The notes under the pieces: model-generated
What the model was told of the DNA's origin: nothing
The model's input: the letters and a program-made list of their open reading frames with translations, nothing else
Database searches by the model: none
Shown here: positions 26,505 to 34,998 of the stretch, in pieces
How positions within the stretch are numbered: position 1 is the stretch's first letter
Layout of the letters: each line of letters opens with the position of its first letter
Made by a program: the position numbers and the translations under genes
NCBI GenBank assembly: GCA_011050085.1
Contig: DRGL01000028.1
Coordinates: 1-64,000 of the forward strand
DNA from: Pricia antarctica
Lineage (GTDB): Bacteria > Bacteroidota > Bacteroidia > Flavobacteriales > Flavobacteriaceae
Direction of reading: 5' to 3'
Length of the DNA stretch: 64,000 nucleotides

Positions 26505-27416
26505 ATGGAACAAATTAAAATTGCGCTAGACTGGACCGCCAATACCAACCATACCGGATTCTTCACGGCGAATGCCTTGAATTTCTATAGCGATTATGGT
26601 CTCGAAGTAACCCTAATCACTCCAGAATCGGACGATTATGCCAAGACACCCGCAAAAAAGGTAGAGCTGGGCGAAGTAGACTTTGCACTTTGCCCCTTTG
26701 AAAGTGTTATCAGTTATCGCACAAAGAAGAACCCTTTCGATGGCGTTGCGGTTGCCGCTCTGCTAAGGGAAGATTTGAGTGCTATTGCCTGTCTCAAAAC
26801 TTCCGGTATAGGTACACCCAAAGAATTGGATGGAAAGGTATATGCATCTTATCAAGCACGATATGAAGACGAAATTGTTCGGCAGATGATCAAAAATGAT
26901 GGTGGCATGGGAACGCTTGATATCATATATCCTAAAAAACTTGGCATTTGGAATACCCTAAAAGAAGGTTCTGCGAATGCTACGTGGATTTTCATGAACT
27001 GGGAAGGCATTCAGGCGGAAAACCAAAAGGTAGCTTTGAACACTTTCAGGATGAAGGATTTCGGAATTCCCTATGGGTATTCGCCAATCTTATTTGCGGA
27101 TAGCAAAAAAGTAGTAAAGAATAGGAAAGCCTATCAAAACTTTTTGATAGCGACGAAAAAGGGTTTTTTGTATGCGAAAGCAAACCCTGAAAAGGCTATT
27201 GCGCATTTGTTGCCCCACGTTGCAGATAGCGATCGGGATATAAACCTGCTTCAAAGCCAAAAATATACAGGGTCCTTCTATGGTAATGAAGATACTTGGG
27301 GCGTCATAGAGCCTCTTAAGGTTTCTGAATACCTAGAATGGTTGAAGGATAAGGGTTTGGAAGATTATACCTTGCTAGGTGCTTCACTGGTTAATAATCA
27401 AGTTGTAAACCTTTGA
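26505..27416 (+). CDS. ThiY/Thi5-like (NMT1 family) protein without signal peptide
   Basis: The 303-residue protein is a periplasmic-binding-protein fold of the NMT1/THI5 group: it begins MEQIKIALDWTANTNHTGFF, very like ThiY of Bacillus (binds formylamino-pyrimidine), and continues with VELGEVDFALCPFESVI. Unlike ThiY it has no Sec signal or lipobox; the folded domain begins at residue 4. No ABC membrane or ATPase partner is present. The region that holds the iron-binding CCCFC of yeast Thi5-type HMP-P synthase here reads GIPYGYSPILF, so the Thi5 reaction is not supported. It probably binds or handles an HMP-like pyrimidine in the cytosol under TPP-riboswitch control. Specific function is an inference. 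Confidence 0.8.
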   Translation: MEQIKIALDWTANTNHTGFFTANALNFYSDYGLEVTLITPESDDYAKTPAKKVELGEVDFALCPFESVISYRTKKNPFDGVAVAALLREDLSAIACLKTSGIGTPKELDGKVYASYQARYEDEIVRQMIKNDGGMGTLDIIYPKKLGIWNTLKEGSANATWIFMNWEGIQAENQKVALNTFRMKDFGIPYGYSPILFADSKKVVKNRKAYQNFLIATKKGFLYAKANPEKAIAHLLPHVADSDRDINLLQSQKYTGSFYGNEDTWGVIEPLKVSEYLEWLKDKGLEDYTLLGASLVNNQVVNL

Positions 27417-27568
27417 AATTGATATTGATTTCGTCATAGTTGAAACCTAAGCATGCTGATTAATTCAAATTTCAAAATAGAACCATTACTTTTATCCACA
27501 TCTATTGTTTTAAATATGGAATTAGTAATGGGATTATTGAAACAATGCACCACGTTAAATTTTGAGAT

Positions 27569-28549
27569 ATGCACATGAAATCAAAAATTCGCTGGGGAAT
27601 TATCGGCTGTGGTGATGTTACGGAAGTGAAAAGCGGCCCTCCCTATCAAAATACCGATGGTTTTGAATTGGTAGCAGTCATGCGTCGGGATGCCGCAAAG
27701 GCCGCTGACTATGCCAAACGCCATGGTGTGGCCAAGTTTTACGCCGATGCCGATACACTAATACACGACGATGAGGTAGATGCCGTTTATATTGCTACAC
27801 CACCAGATAGCCACGCAGCATATGCATTGAAAGTAGCTGCTGCCGGTAAACCTTGCTGTATCGAGAAACCTATGGCACCTAGTTACGCTGAAAGCTTAGA
27901 GATTCATAGGGCTTTTGAAAAGAAGGGTTTACCCCTTTTTGTCGCCTACTACCGGCGTACGTTACCTCGGTTCCTTAAGATTAAGCAGTGGCTCGATGCC
28001 AAAGAAATTGGCGAAGTGCGACATATTCGATGGCTATTGGCCAAGCCGCCCAGTGAAAATGATAAGAGCGGATCGTATAATTGGCGTACCGACGCAAAAG
28101 TGGCTCCGGGAGGCTACTTTGACGATTTGGCCAGTCACGGTCTTAATCTTTTCGCCTATTATCTTGGTGATTTCGAGGAAGTGTATGGTATTGCGAAAAA
28201 CCAACAAGGGCTTTATTCCGCTAAAGATGCCATTACGGCCAATTGGTCCCACCGTAATGGCGTCACTGGTGAAGCAGCTTGGAACTTCGGCAGTAATGAG
28301 AGAATAGACCTCGTTGAAATTTTCGGTAGTAAAGGAAAAATCAGCTTTTCACTTTTCGATGAGCATGAAATCTATTTGAAAAACGAAAATGGCGAACAAA
28401 GACTTCGTATAGAGCATCCAAAACACGTACAACAATTTCATGTTGAAAGTCTAAAAGCTGATTTGCTGGATAATATAACGCATCCTTCCACCGGAAAAAC
28501 GGCTTTGCATACGAGTTGGGTTATGGACAGCATTCTTGGGAATATTTAG
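27569..28549 (+). CDS. Gfo/Idh/MocA family oxidoreductase
   Basis: The N-terminal Rossmann domain has IRWGIIGCGDVTEVKSGP, then VDAVYIATPPDSHAAYAL and the catalytic-lysine motif GKPCCIEKPMA. The C-terminal domain has the substrate-site pattern PGGYFDDLASHGLNLFAYYLG, with an Asp-x-x-x-His similar to other family members. These enzymes oxidise or reduce sugars and inositols with NAD(P). An ATG two codons downstream (27575) may be the real start. It is 152 bp after the ThiY-like gene and the link to thiamine is uncertain. Confidence 0.88.
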   Translation: MHMKSKIRWGIIGCGDVTEVKSGPPYQNTDGFELVAVMRRDAAKAADYAKRHGVAKFYADADTLIHDDEVDAVYIATPPDSHAAYALKVAAAGKPCCIEKPMAPSYAESLEIHRAFEKKGLPLFVAYYRRTLPRFLKIKQWLDAKEIGEVRHIRWLLAKPPSENDKSGSYNWRTDAKVAPGGYFDDLASHGLNLFAYYLGDFEEVYGIAKNQQGLYSAKDAITANWSHRNGVTGEAAWNFGSNERIDLVEIFGSKGKISFSLFDEHEIYLKNENGEQRLRIEHPKHVQQFHVESLKADLLDNITHPSTGKTALHTSWVMDSILGNI

Positions 28550-28582
28550 GCCATTTACATGTATAAAATCAGTTCTGTGGTC

Positions 28583-29026
28583 TCAATTTGATACTACAAC
28601 GATATTTCCGCTATTCGTAACTCGATATTCTAGCATATCGTAGTAGCGATTGCCGTCGTCAGGGCGGTTGAGCAGTTGACCGGTAAATAAACTATATTCA
28701 TAGTCTTCACAAGAGCAGGTAACGGTTTGGCCTTTAAGTACCATTGTCGAACAATCATTGGGCACATGGTTGGGGCAACTGGCCTCAAATGCACGATATT
28801 GGCCTATAGTAGATTGTATCACGAAAAAGCCTCTGGTGCCACTACCTGTATTACCAACAAAAACGGCATTGCCGAAATTGGTTAACGGACTGTAAAGAGG
28901 TAAATTTAGATTCATGTCAAAACGAAAACCTATTTCCTGTAAATACGGATTTCGGGTCCCCCGGTCGTTGTCACAAGAAATCAAGGCCAATACCACTATC
29001 AAACTAAAAATACGGGCCATAGACAT
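28583..29026 (-). CDS. Rieske-like lipoprotein with altered cluster ligands
   Basis: Start placed at the ATG at 29026, giving a lipoprotein signal with lipobox LISC (Cys18); the longer frame begins with TTG. The C-terminal half follows the Rieske pattern in which two ligand loops are separated by about 17 residues: first ASCPNH (Cys84, His87), then CSCEDYEYSLFTG (Cys104, Cys106), where normal Rieske proteins have CPCHG. The position of the second ligand histidine is a glutamate (Glu107), and the first loop has one extra residue, so a standard 2Fe-2S cluster is unlikely. An extra cysteine (Cys92) is present. It could bind another metal or be a structural relic. It is a single minus-strand gene. 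Confidence 0.65.
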   Translation of the reverse strand: MSMARIFSLIVVLALISCDNDRGTRNPYLQEIGFRFDMNLNLPLYSPLTNFGNAVFVGNTGSGTRGFFVIQSTIGQYRAFEASCPNHVPNDCSTMVLKGQTVTCSCEDYEYSLFTGQLLNRPDDGNRYYDMLEYRVTNSGNIVVVSN

Positions 29027-29202
29027 ATATATATTAGGCAACAAAAGTGATCAAAAAATACGTATATTTGCGTTAAATCCTCTCTAAAAAAGCCGAGTTT
29101 ACTGTGGCCTACATAGAGGATTTTCCTATTGTATTGCATCAATGTAAACCTGCTGATGAGGATGATTTCTTCAGTGCATTGTAATTTTTTAACGCGTTTA
29201 TC

Positions 29203-29685
29203 ATGAGTAACGTATCATACTACACAAAAGAAGGATTAAAAAAATTAAGGGACGACCTTAATCATTTAAAAGATGTAGAGCGGCCCAAAGCATCCCAAGC
29301 CATCGGAGAAGCGCGCGACAAAGGTGATTTGTCTGAAAATGCTGAATATGACGCCGCCAAGGAAGCACAGGGTTTATTGGAAATGAAGATTTCTAAAATG
29401 GAGGAAACCTTATCAAATGCACGGCTTATTGATGAATCGCAGCTTGATACTTCGAAGGTTTTGGTACTCTCAACGGTCAAACTGAAGAACCAAAACAACG
29501 GTATGGATATGAGTTATACTTTAGTGGCCGAAAGCGAAGCGGACCTGAAGACCGGTAAGATATCTGTAAGTTCTCCCATCGGAAAAGGACTTCTAGGCAA
29601 GAAGGTCGGCGATACCGCTGAGATAACTGTGCCGAACGGAAAACTTACCTTTGAAATTTTAGAAATCACCAGAAAATTACATTAA
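29203..29685 (+). CDS. greA: Transcription elongation factor GreA
   Basis: The 160-residue protein has the N-terminal coiled coil with the conserved tip acidic segment ARDKGDLSENAEYDAAKEAQ and the C-terminal FKBP-like domain ending with VPNGKLTFEILEI. GreA enters the RNA polymerase secondary channel and stimulates cleavage of backtracked transcripts. A TATATTTG box at 29063-29070 may be its promoter. The HIT protein gene follows after 6 bp, a frequent pair in this phylum. Confidence 0.95.
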   Translation: MSNVSYYTKEGLKKLRDDLNHLKDVERPKASQAIGEARDKGDLSENAEYDAAKEAQGLLEMKISKMEETLSNARLIDESQLDTSKVLVLSTVKLKNQNNGMDMSYTLVAESEADLKTGKISVSSPIGKGLLGKKVGDTAEITVPNGKLTFEILEITRKLH

Positions 29686-29691
29686 TCCGCT

Positions 29692-30081
29692 ATGGCAAGC
29701 CTATTCACAAAAATCATTAACGGCGAAATTCCATCCTATAAGATTGCGGAAGATGATAACTTCTTAGCCTTTCTAGATATCAATCCGAATGCAATAGGTC
29801 ATACGCTTTGCATTCCTAAGATAGAGGTCGACAAGGTTATGGATCTGGATGAAGAGACTTATATGGGATTAATGGCGTTTTCAAGAAAGGTAGGCAAGGC
29901 TATTGAGGCTTCTATAGACTGCAAAAGGGTCGGTATGACCATCATCGGATTGGAAGTGCCTCATGTACATGTGCATTTGATTCCGTTGAACAAAATGGGA
30001 GATGCCACTTTTCAGCATAAAATAACGCTTACCGAAGAGGAGTTTACCAGTATTGCCGAAAAAATCAAATCTAAACTGTAA
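29692..30081 (+). CDS. HIT family nucleotide-binding protein
   Basis: The 129-residue protein begins MASLFTKIINGEIPSYKI and has the histidine triad as HVHVHLIP (normally HxHxHxx), typical of the PKCI/HinT branch. HinT-like proteins hydrolyse adenosine phosphoramidates. It lies 6 bp after greA and overlaps the convergent zinc-ribbon gene at the 3' end by 11 bp. Confidence 0.92.
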   Translation: MASLFTKIINGEIPSYKIAEDDNFLAFLDINPNAIGHTLCIPKIEVDKVMDLDEETYMGLMAFSRKVGKAIEASIDCKRVGMTIIGLEVPHVHVHLIPLNKMGDATFQHKITLTEEEFTSIAEKIKSKL

Positions 30082-30427
30082 TTTTTTCAGCAATCAAAAA
30101 ATAGATGCCGGCGCTTAAGGCCACTATCAGTAAAAGTATAAGAATCCAAAATAAAGAAGTAAACTGTAACGAAGACTTTTCTGGCACGACCATTTTTTGA
30201 TAATATTTAAATGTTCGTTCGATATCGTCCGTCCATTTTACGGGATAAATCGTAGAGCCACAGGTATTACAGACCAATTGATGGGTAACTTCGTTGGTCG
30301 TTCTATGAGAAAGCTTTCCATAGCGATGTTTTTGAAAAAAAGACAACTTTAAGTCTTGGTTAAAACATTCCGGACAATTGTTTGTCAGATTGGATTGCTT
30401 TATCGTTACCAGTTTTTCTTTTGCCAT
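30071..30427 (-). CDS. Zinc-ribbon protein with C-terminal membrane anchor
   Basis: The 118-residue protein has two cysteine pairs, CPEC at about residues 18-21 and CNTC at about 53-56, which would form a zinc ribbon; basic residues surround the first pair. Residues about 90-112 are a single hydrophobic membrane helix, followed by only a few residues, so it is tail-anchored with the ribbon in the cytosol. I recognise no named family. The gene ends within the 3' end of the HIT gene on the other strand and is separated by about 70 bp from the histidine kinase downstream. Confidence 0.65.
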   Translation of the reverse strand: MAKEKLVTIKQSNLTNNCPECFNQDLKLSFFQKHRYGKLSHRTTNEVTHQLVCNTCGSTIYPVKWTDDIERTFKYYQKMVVPEKSSLQFTSLFWILILLLIVALSAGIYFLIAEKITV

Positions 30428-30496
30428 ACCTGTTCACTAAAATAAGGTAATTATTAATACTTGTTAGATAGGAATTTAAAAGCCAATTTTTCGCTT

Positions 30497-31645
30497 TCAA
30501 ACGGCTATCCTGAGGGATATTTGCATCACCGTTCCCCCCTTACCAGACGAAAGTACCTTAATTTTTCCATTGTGGTATTCTTCGATTATTCGTTTTACCA
30601 AAGATAGGCCCAATCCCCACCCACGTTTTTTTGAAGTGAAACCAGGATTGAAAATCGTCTGAAAATTACTTTTAGCTATCCCACTTCCCGTGTCAGAAAC
30701 TTGAATATGTACGTTTTTACCGTCTTCTAGGATTTCGATTGTTATAACTCCCTTGCCCTTCATGGCATCGATTCCGTTTTTCACTAGGTTTTCTATTGTC
30801 CAATGATATAGGGCATGATTCAATAGAACGGGCATATGCTCGATTTGTGAATTGAACGAGAAGTTGATCAGTTTGGAGCTTCGAAGTTTTAAATAATCAT
30901 AAGCTTCCTTAGTTTCTTTTACGATATCATGGGTATCGAGTTTGGGCAAGGAGCCAATTTTTGAAAAACGTTCTGTTATCGTTTGCAGTCGGTCGATATC
31001 CTTTTCAATCTCATGGGTAATCTCGGTGTTAATATTTTCAGCCTTAAGCAGTTCATTCCATCCTAAAAGTGAAGAAAGGGGAGTGCCTATCTGATGTGCG
31101 GTCTCTTTTGCCATACCGGCCCAAAGTTTGTTCTGTTCAGAAGCCTTGTTGGTCTTGAAGAAAAAGAAAATGACCGTTCCAAAAAGTAGAATTATGAGTA
31201 ATAGCGCTATAGGATAATACCTTAATTTGTTAAGCACTTCTGAGTTACCATAGTATAGGCGTGCCAAATGTTCGCCCTGCTGATCAATTGAAATCGGTGT
31301 GTTCTCATTGCCAAACTTCTTAATCAGTTTGTTTAGTTCAATAGAATCCAATGCAATGTCAGGTGGCATATTGTTCGTTTTTATCGAACCATCTTTATTG
31401 ACCAAAATCATAGGGGTCGAGCGATTGTTCTGAAATACCTTAAGGTGTAAATTACCCAAATCTGAATCTTCCGATGATTGTTGGAATTCTGACTGTGCCG
31501 TTGCCCAGATTTCCATCTTCAAACGCTCTTCTTCCTTAAATTTCTTGAAAAAACTGTTTGTATTCCAAAGAATAAGGCTTACGATACCAAATGAGGCGAT
31601 CAATAGAACGATATTGGAAGATTTTTTTTTGGTTGTAAAATTCAT
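30497..31645 (-). CDS. Membrane sensor histidine kinase
   Basis: Start placed at 31645 (MNFTTKKKSSNIVLLIASFG). A longer frame would begin upstream, but a good TATATTTG promoter box for the minus strand lies at 31690-31697, inside it, so the shorter form is preferred. The protein has a first membrane helix (about 12-30), an extracytoplasmic domain of about 115 residues, a second helix (about 148-168), a phospho-histidine segment ETAHQIGTPLSSL and an HATPase domain with NLVKNGIDAM, DTGSGI and WGLGLSLVKRII. No response regulator is adjacent, so it is an orphan. The signal is unknown. Confidence 0.88.
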   Translation of the reverse strand: MNFTTKKKSSNIVLLIASFGIVSLILWNTNSFFKKFKEEERLKMEIWATAQSEFQQSSEDSDLGNLHLKVFQNNRSTPMILVNKDGSIKTNNMPPDIALDSIELNKLIKKFGNENTPISIDQQGEHLARLYYGNSEVLNKLRYYPIALLLIILLFGTVIFFFFKTNKASEQNKLWAGMAKETAHQIGTPLSSLLGWNELLKAENINTEITHEIEKDIDRLQTITERFSKIGSLPKLDTHDIVKETKEAYDYLKLRSSKLINFSFNSQIEHMPVLLNHALYHWTIENLVKNGIDAMKGKGVITIEILEDGKNVHIQVSDTGSGIAKSNFQTIFNPGFTSKKRGWGLGLSLVKRIIEEYHNGKIKVLSSGKGGTVMQISLRIAV

Positions 31646-31818
31646 TCGGCGAACTCCTACTTTAAACTTTTTCTCGAACTTGCTCTTTCCAAATATAACG
31701 CAAAACGCATGACAATGGTACGTCTTGAAGTGGGGTTTGTCTTTCTGAAAGCAGTTTCTAGACAAAAATATTTAGTATCGGATTGGGTGCCTGATGTTTT
31801 GAGGATATCTTTGGTCCT

Positions 31819-32703
31819 ATGACAAAAGAAATGATTTCAATTCTTCCTGATTCCGTATCTATGGCGCAATCCTACGGTTTCTTGGTCGGTGCGGTCGGTC
31901 CACGGCCCATTGCTTTGGCCAGTACGGTCGATGAACGGGGAAGACCTAACCTTTCGCCCTTTAGCTATTTTAATATTTTTAGCGCCAATCCACCGATTTT
32001 AATTTTTTCCCCGGTGAGGAGGGTTAGCGACAACACTACCAAACACACGCTACAGAACGTGCTTCATACGATGGAAGTAGTTATAAATATTGTTAATTAC
32101 GAAATGGTACAGCAGATGTCCCTTTCAAGCGCTGAATATCCGAAAGGCACCAATGAATTTAAAAAATCGGGACTAACTATGTTAAATTCCGATTTTGTAA
32201 AGCCTTACCGCGTTGCCGAATCACCAGTACAGTTTGAATGCAAAGTAACCAAAGTCGAGGCTTTGGGCAAAGAAGGTGGTGCCGGAAATCTTATCTTTTC
32301 GGAAGTAGTTAAAATCCACGTTCATACCGATGTCTTGGACGAAAACGGTAATATAGAACCTCATAAGATAGATCAGGTGGCCCGTATGGGCGGAAATTGG
32401 TATAGCAGGGCAAATAAAGGCCTATTCGAGGTGCAAAAACCTCTATCGAAGCTTGGGGTTGGGTTTGACGCTATTCCTGCGCACATTAGAGAAAGCAAGG
32501 TTCTCACAGGGAATGATTTGGGTATGTTGGCCAATGTCGAAGAAATTCCGGATGAAAAGAAAATCGCGGACTTTGTAGCGTCACACATAGAATTACGCTC
32601 AATACTAAGCGGCGGGGAGCGGAGGCAATTAGAGCTGAAAGCGCAAGACTATTTAAAGCAAAACGATATTCTTTCCGCTTGGAAAACTCTGCTTGCAGGT
32701 TGA
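31819..32703 (+). CDS. Flavin reductase-like (FMN-binding split barrel) protein
   Basis: The 294-residue protein has the split-barrel flavin-reductase pattern: FLVGAVGPRPIALASTVDERG, then LSPFSYFNIFSANPPILIFSP, the segment in which FMN-dependent members bind the cofactor. The last 70 residues form an extra helical extension. Members use FMN to reduce flavins or to bind haem-like substrates; the substrate is unknown. The gene is divergent from the histidine kinase. A TATCTTTG box lies only 6 nt before the ATG, so if used the transcript would be nearly leaderless. Confidence 0.85.
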   Translation: MTKEMISILPDSVSMAQSYGFLVGAVGPRPIALASTVDERGRPNLSPFSYFNIFSANPPILIFSPVRRVSDNTTKHTLQNVLHTMEVVINIVNYEMVQQMSLSSAEYPKGTNEFKKSGLTMLNSDFVKPYRVAESPVQFECKVTKVEALGKEGGAGNLIFSEVVKIHVHTDVLDENGNIEPHKIDQVARMGGNWYSRANKGLFEVQKPLSKLGVGFDAIPAHIRESKVLTGNDLGMLANVEEIPDEKKIADFVASHIELRSILSGGERRQLELKAQDYLKQNDILSAWKTLLAG

Positions 32704-33503
32704 ATTCTAAGGGTAAACCATTTCTTAGGGTTTATTTGGATGTAAAGTTTTATATGATAAAAAAATAATCACCTTTCAGCCCTACGCAAAACAAAAAACT
32801 ATCCATTTTCTAGCCCTTTTGGTTTGTGGGTTCATAAATGGATATCCTCAAAGAGATACCGGAAGCATCCCAACACGTATGCTTATATAGCGATAAGGCG
32901 TTGAGCCTTATAAATTTGTATGCTCGGCGACTTCGCAAGGGATCTCTTTAGCACGTTGCATGTCATCGAAAAATTGGTCATAAGTTCGGTTATGGTGGCG
33001 TTAAGAATTTATTTATTGATAGGGAGTCACCAAATGAGCAACTTATGGAGTTCCGTCGTCATTTACTTCAATGTAATGCCCTAATATAGAACCCTAAAAT
33101 ATCTTTCCGCAGAAATGTTTTTATCAATCAATCTAATCGCCTTTTCCATAACTCCCTCGAAATTCGAGGTAATATCGAGATACCCTATGACTGACATTAG
33201 TTTAGGTATCAAAGGCACGCGTTCGAAACTATTTATTACGACGAGAGCAATAATTTTAGTCTAATTATGGCCTTCGCGTTAAGATTAATTATAAGTCTTA
33301 AGTGCTTTTGTCCAAAATTCAGAAGGTATTATTTTAAACGTTTCGAACTATTTGTAATTTCAACTGCTAGCATTTTTAGCATATAAAAAAGTAGACTTTC
33401 TTGTTGGCTTTTTGTGATAACTTGAGGTTAATTAATTAGGTTGATTACCGCAATTCTACTAATTTTAAAAATTCAAATTTTAGTTAACATATAATTCATA
33501 GTC
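32704..33503. other. 800 bp gene-free stretch with structured elements
   Basis: No gene longer than about 36 codons is present. The left third holds the highly folded element at 32850-32949, listed separately. At 33155-33169 the sequence CCTCGAAATTCGAGG is a perfect 15-base inverted repeat. Further right the DNA becomes very AT-rich, and this part holds the promoter of the DUF3127 gene. I could not identify a tRNA or a known riboswitch. Confidence 0.5.
32850..32949 (+). ncRNA. Candidate structured RNA: three hairpins in an outer stem
   Basis: An outer helix AAAGAGAT (32850-32857) with ATCTCTTT (32942-32949) encloses three hairpins in order: AAGCAT/ATGCTT with a 10-nt loop (32863-32884), ATAAGGC/GCCTTAT with loop GTTGA (32893-32911), and GCG/CGC with loop ACTT (32927-32936). 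All pairs are perfect. This is unlikely in random sequence and lies in a long gene-free region. The identity is unknown. A 36-codon open frame starting at 32838 covers the same region. It may be transcribed RNA, a dispersed palindromic repeat or a cassette remnant; strand is a guess. Confidence 0.4.
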
Positions 33504-33881
33504 ATGGAAGTAGAAGGAAAAATTAAAAAAATCGAAGAAACTAAAGAGTACGGCAATAACGGTTTTAGAAAGCGTGAAGTAGTGATTACTACCGATGAAC
33601 AATATCCGCAACATATTGCCATCGAGTTTGTTCAAGATAAGACCGATTTACTCAATAATTATAACGTAGGTCAAAACGTAAAGGTCAGTATTAATCTTCG
33701 CGGCCGGGAGTGGACCAACCCGCAGGGCGAAGTTAAATATTTCAACTCTATTCAGGGCTGGCGCATTGAAAACATACAGGCCGCACAGGGTGGCAATGCA
33801 GCACCACCTGCGCCACCTAGTGAAGCGTTTGCACCTGTCGATAATCTGAACGAAGAAGATCACGACGATTTGCCGTTTTAA
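33504..33881 (+). CDS. DUF3127 domain protein
   Basis: The 125-residue protein has an OB-fold-like first 90 residues beginning MEVEGKIKKIEETKEYGNNG, with REVVITTDEQYPQHIAIEF, which is the DUF3127 pattern, and then a Pro/Ala-rich linker and an acidic C-terminal tail ending NEEDHDDLPF. That acidic, aromatic tail is strikingly like the C-terminal tip of single-stranded DNA-binding protein (DDDIPF), suggesting a nucleic-acid-related role. The tail likeness is seen in sequence; the function is inferred. Confidence 0.8.
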   Translation: MEVEGKIKKIEETKEYGNNGFRKREVVITTDEQYPQHIAIEFVQDKTDLLNNYNVGQNVKVSINLRGREWTNPQGEVKYFNSIQGWRIENIQAAQGGNAAPPAPPSEAFAPVDNLNEEDHDDLPF

Positions 33882-34199
33882 ATATTATAGTTTAAACATA
33901 GTCCCAACTTCTGCTACGCTCGGCGCTGGTGAAGTTGGGATTTTTTATAGGTAGACTCTATAAATCGCTGATTTATAGAAGTATTTTCACAACATTTCTC
34001 AATGCATTCAGCGCGAATTTAATTTCATTCTAGAAAAATATAGGATCGTAAAAAAATCATTGAAACCGATATTTTGTAGTAGTCTATCAGAAAGGGTAAT
34101 ATAGAATTTGTTTACTATATAATTTTGTATAGTTTCAAGCTTTTCTAGTATTTGACATAAACTGCTCTGCTTTTTTTACTTTTAAACAAAATAGTTTTT
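33882..34199. other. Gene-free stretch before aat
   Basis: Besides the terminator at 33901-33947 it contains a second strong hairpin, CTATAAATC/GATTTATAG with a three-base loop (33958-33978), and then about 200 bp of AT-rich DNA that must hold the aat promoter. No gene is seen. Confidence 0.55.
33901..33947 (+). terminator. Rho-independent terminator after DUF3127
   Basis: TCCCAACTTC pairs perfectly with GAAGTTGGGA across a 19-base loop and runs into six T. Confidence 0.8.
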
Positions 34200-34874
34200 T
34201 TGAATACTAAAAAAGGCAATAGTTCCATAGTTCTTCTTGACGAACGATTAATTTTCCCGCCCATAGAAAATGCGAATGCCGACGGTCTCTTAGCGGTGGG
34301 CGGCGACCTCTCTCCGGAACGCCTCTTGCTAGCCTATCAAAGTGGAATTTTCCCTTGGTTCGATAGAGATTCCCCTATTCTCTGGTGGAGCCCCGACCCT
34401 AGAATGGTGTTATATCCCCATAAAATTAAAATTTCGAAGAGCATGCGAAAGGTGCTGCGCAGTGATCAGTTTCAACTGACGGTCAATACCTGTTTTGAAA
34501 ATGTAATTGACAGATGTTCACATATTAAAAGAAGCGGACAAAATGGTACCTGGATTACTACTGAGATGATAGATGCTTATATTGAACTACACAAAAAAGG
34601 CTATGCCACATCCTACGAAGTTTGGGAAAACGAACGGTTGGTGGGTGGTCTTTATGGTATCGATATCGGCCACATATTCTGTGGTGAAAGTATGTTCAGT
34701 ACGGTCAGCAACGCTTCTAAATTTGCATTTATACGACTTGCTCAAGATGTAGAGGCCAAAAATTACAAGGTGATTGATTGTCAAATGCATACCGAACACT
34801 TAGAACGTATGGGTGCGTCTGAAATACCGAGAAATAGTTTTATCGATTTATTAAAAAGAAACTCTAGCCTGTAA
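34200..34874 (+). CDS. aat: Leucyl/phenylalanyl-tRNA-protein transferase
   Basis: The 224-residue protein matches Aat throughout: LIFPPIENANADGLLAVGGD, LAYQSGIFPWFD, ILWWSPDPRMVLYP and later HCS-type ERMGASEIPRNSF. It adds Leu or Phe to N-terminal Lys/Arg of proteins, marking them for ClpS/ClpAP degradation. No in-frame ATG occurs upstream of the conserved region; TTG at 34200 is the only reasonable start, so the gene uses a weaker initiation codon. Confidence 0.95.
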   Translation: MNTKKGNSSIVLLDERLIFPPIENANADGLLAVGGDLSPERLLLAYQSGIFPWFDRDSPILWWSPDPRMVLYPHKIKISKSMRKVLRSDQFQLTVNTCFENVIDRCSHIKRSGQNGTWITTEMIDAYIELHKKGYATSYEVWENERLVGGLYGIDIGHIFCGESMFSTVSNASKFAFIRLAQDVEAKNYKVIDCQMHTEHLERMGASEIPRNSFIDLLKRNSSL

Positions 34875-34998
34875 AATTTTATGTATTGAAAAATCGAATT
34901 AGCCGAAACGCTCACGATAATTAATGAATCTATTTTACGTTGCCATTCTGGACAAAGTATAGTTTTATCCTTGAAAACCGTTGTGGTTGAATATGACT

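Noticed and set aside
32938-33060. Possible integron-type attC site or cassette end in the gene-free region
   Set aside because: Core sites of the form GTTRRRY/RYYYAAC could not be matched with confidence; left as part of the structured-element finding.
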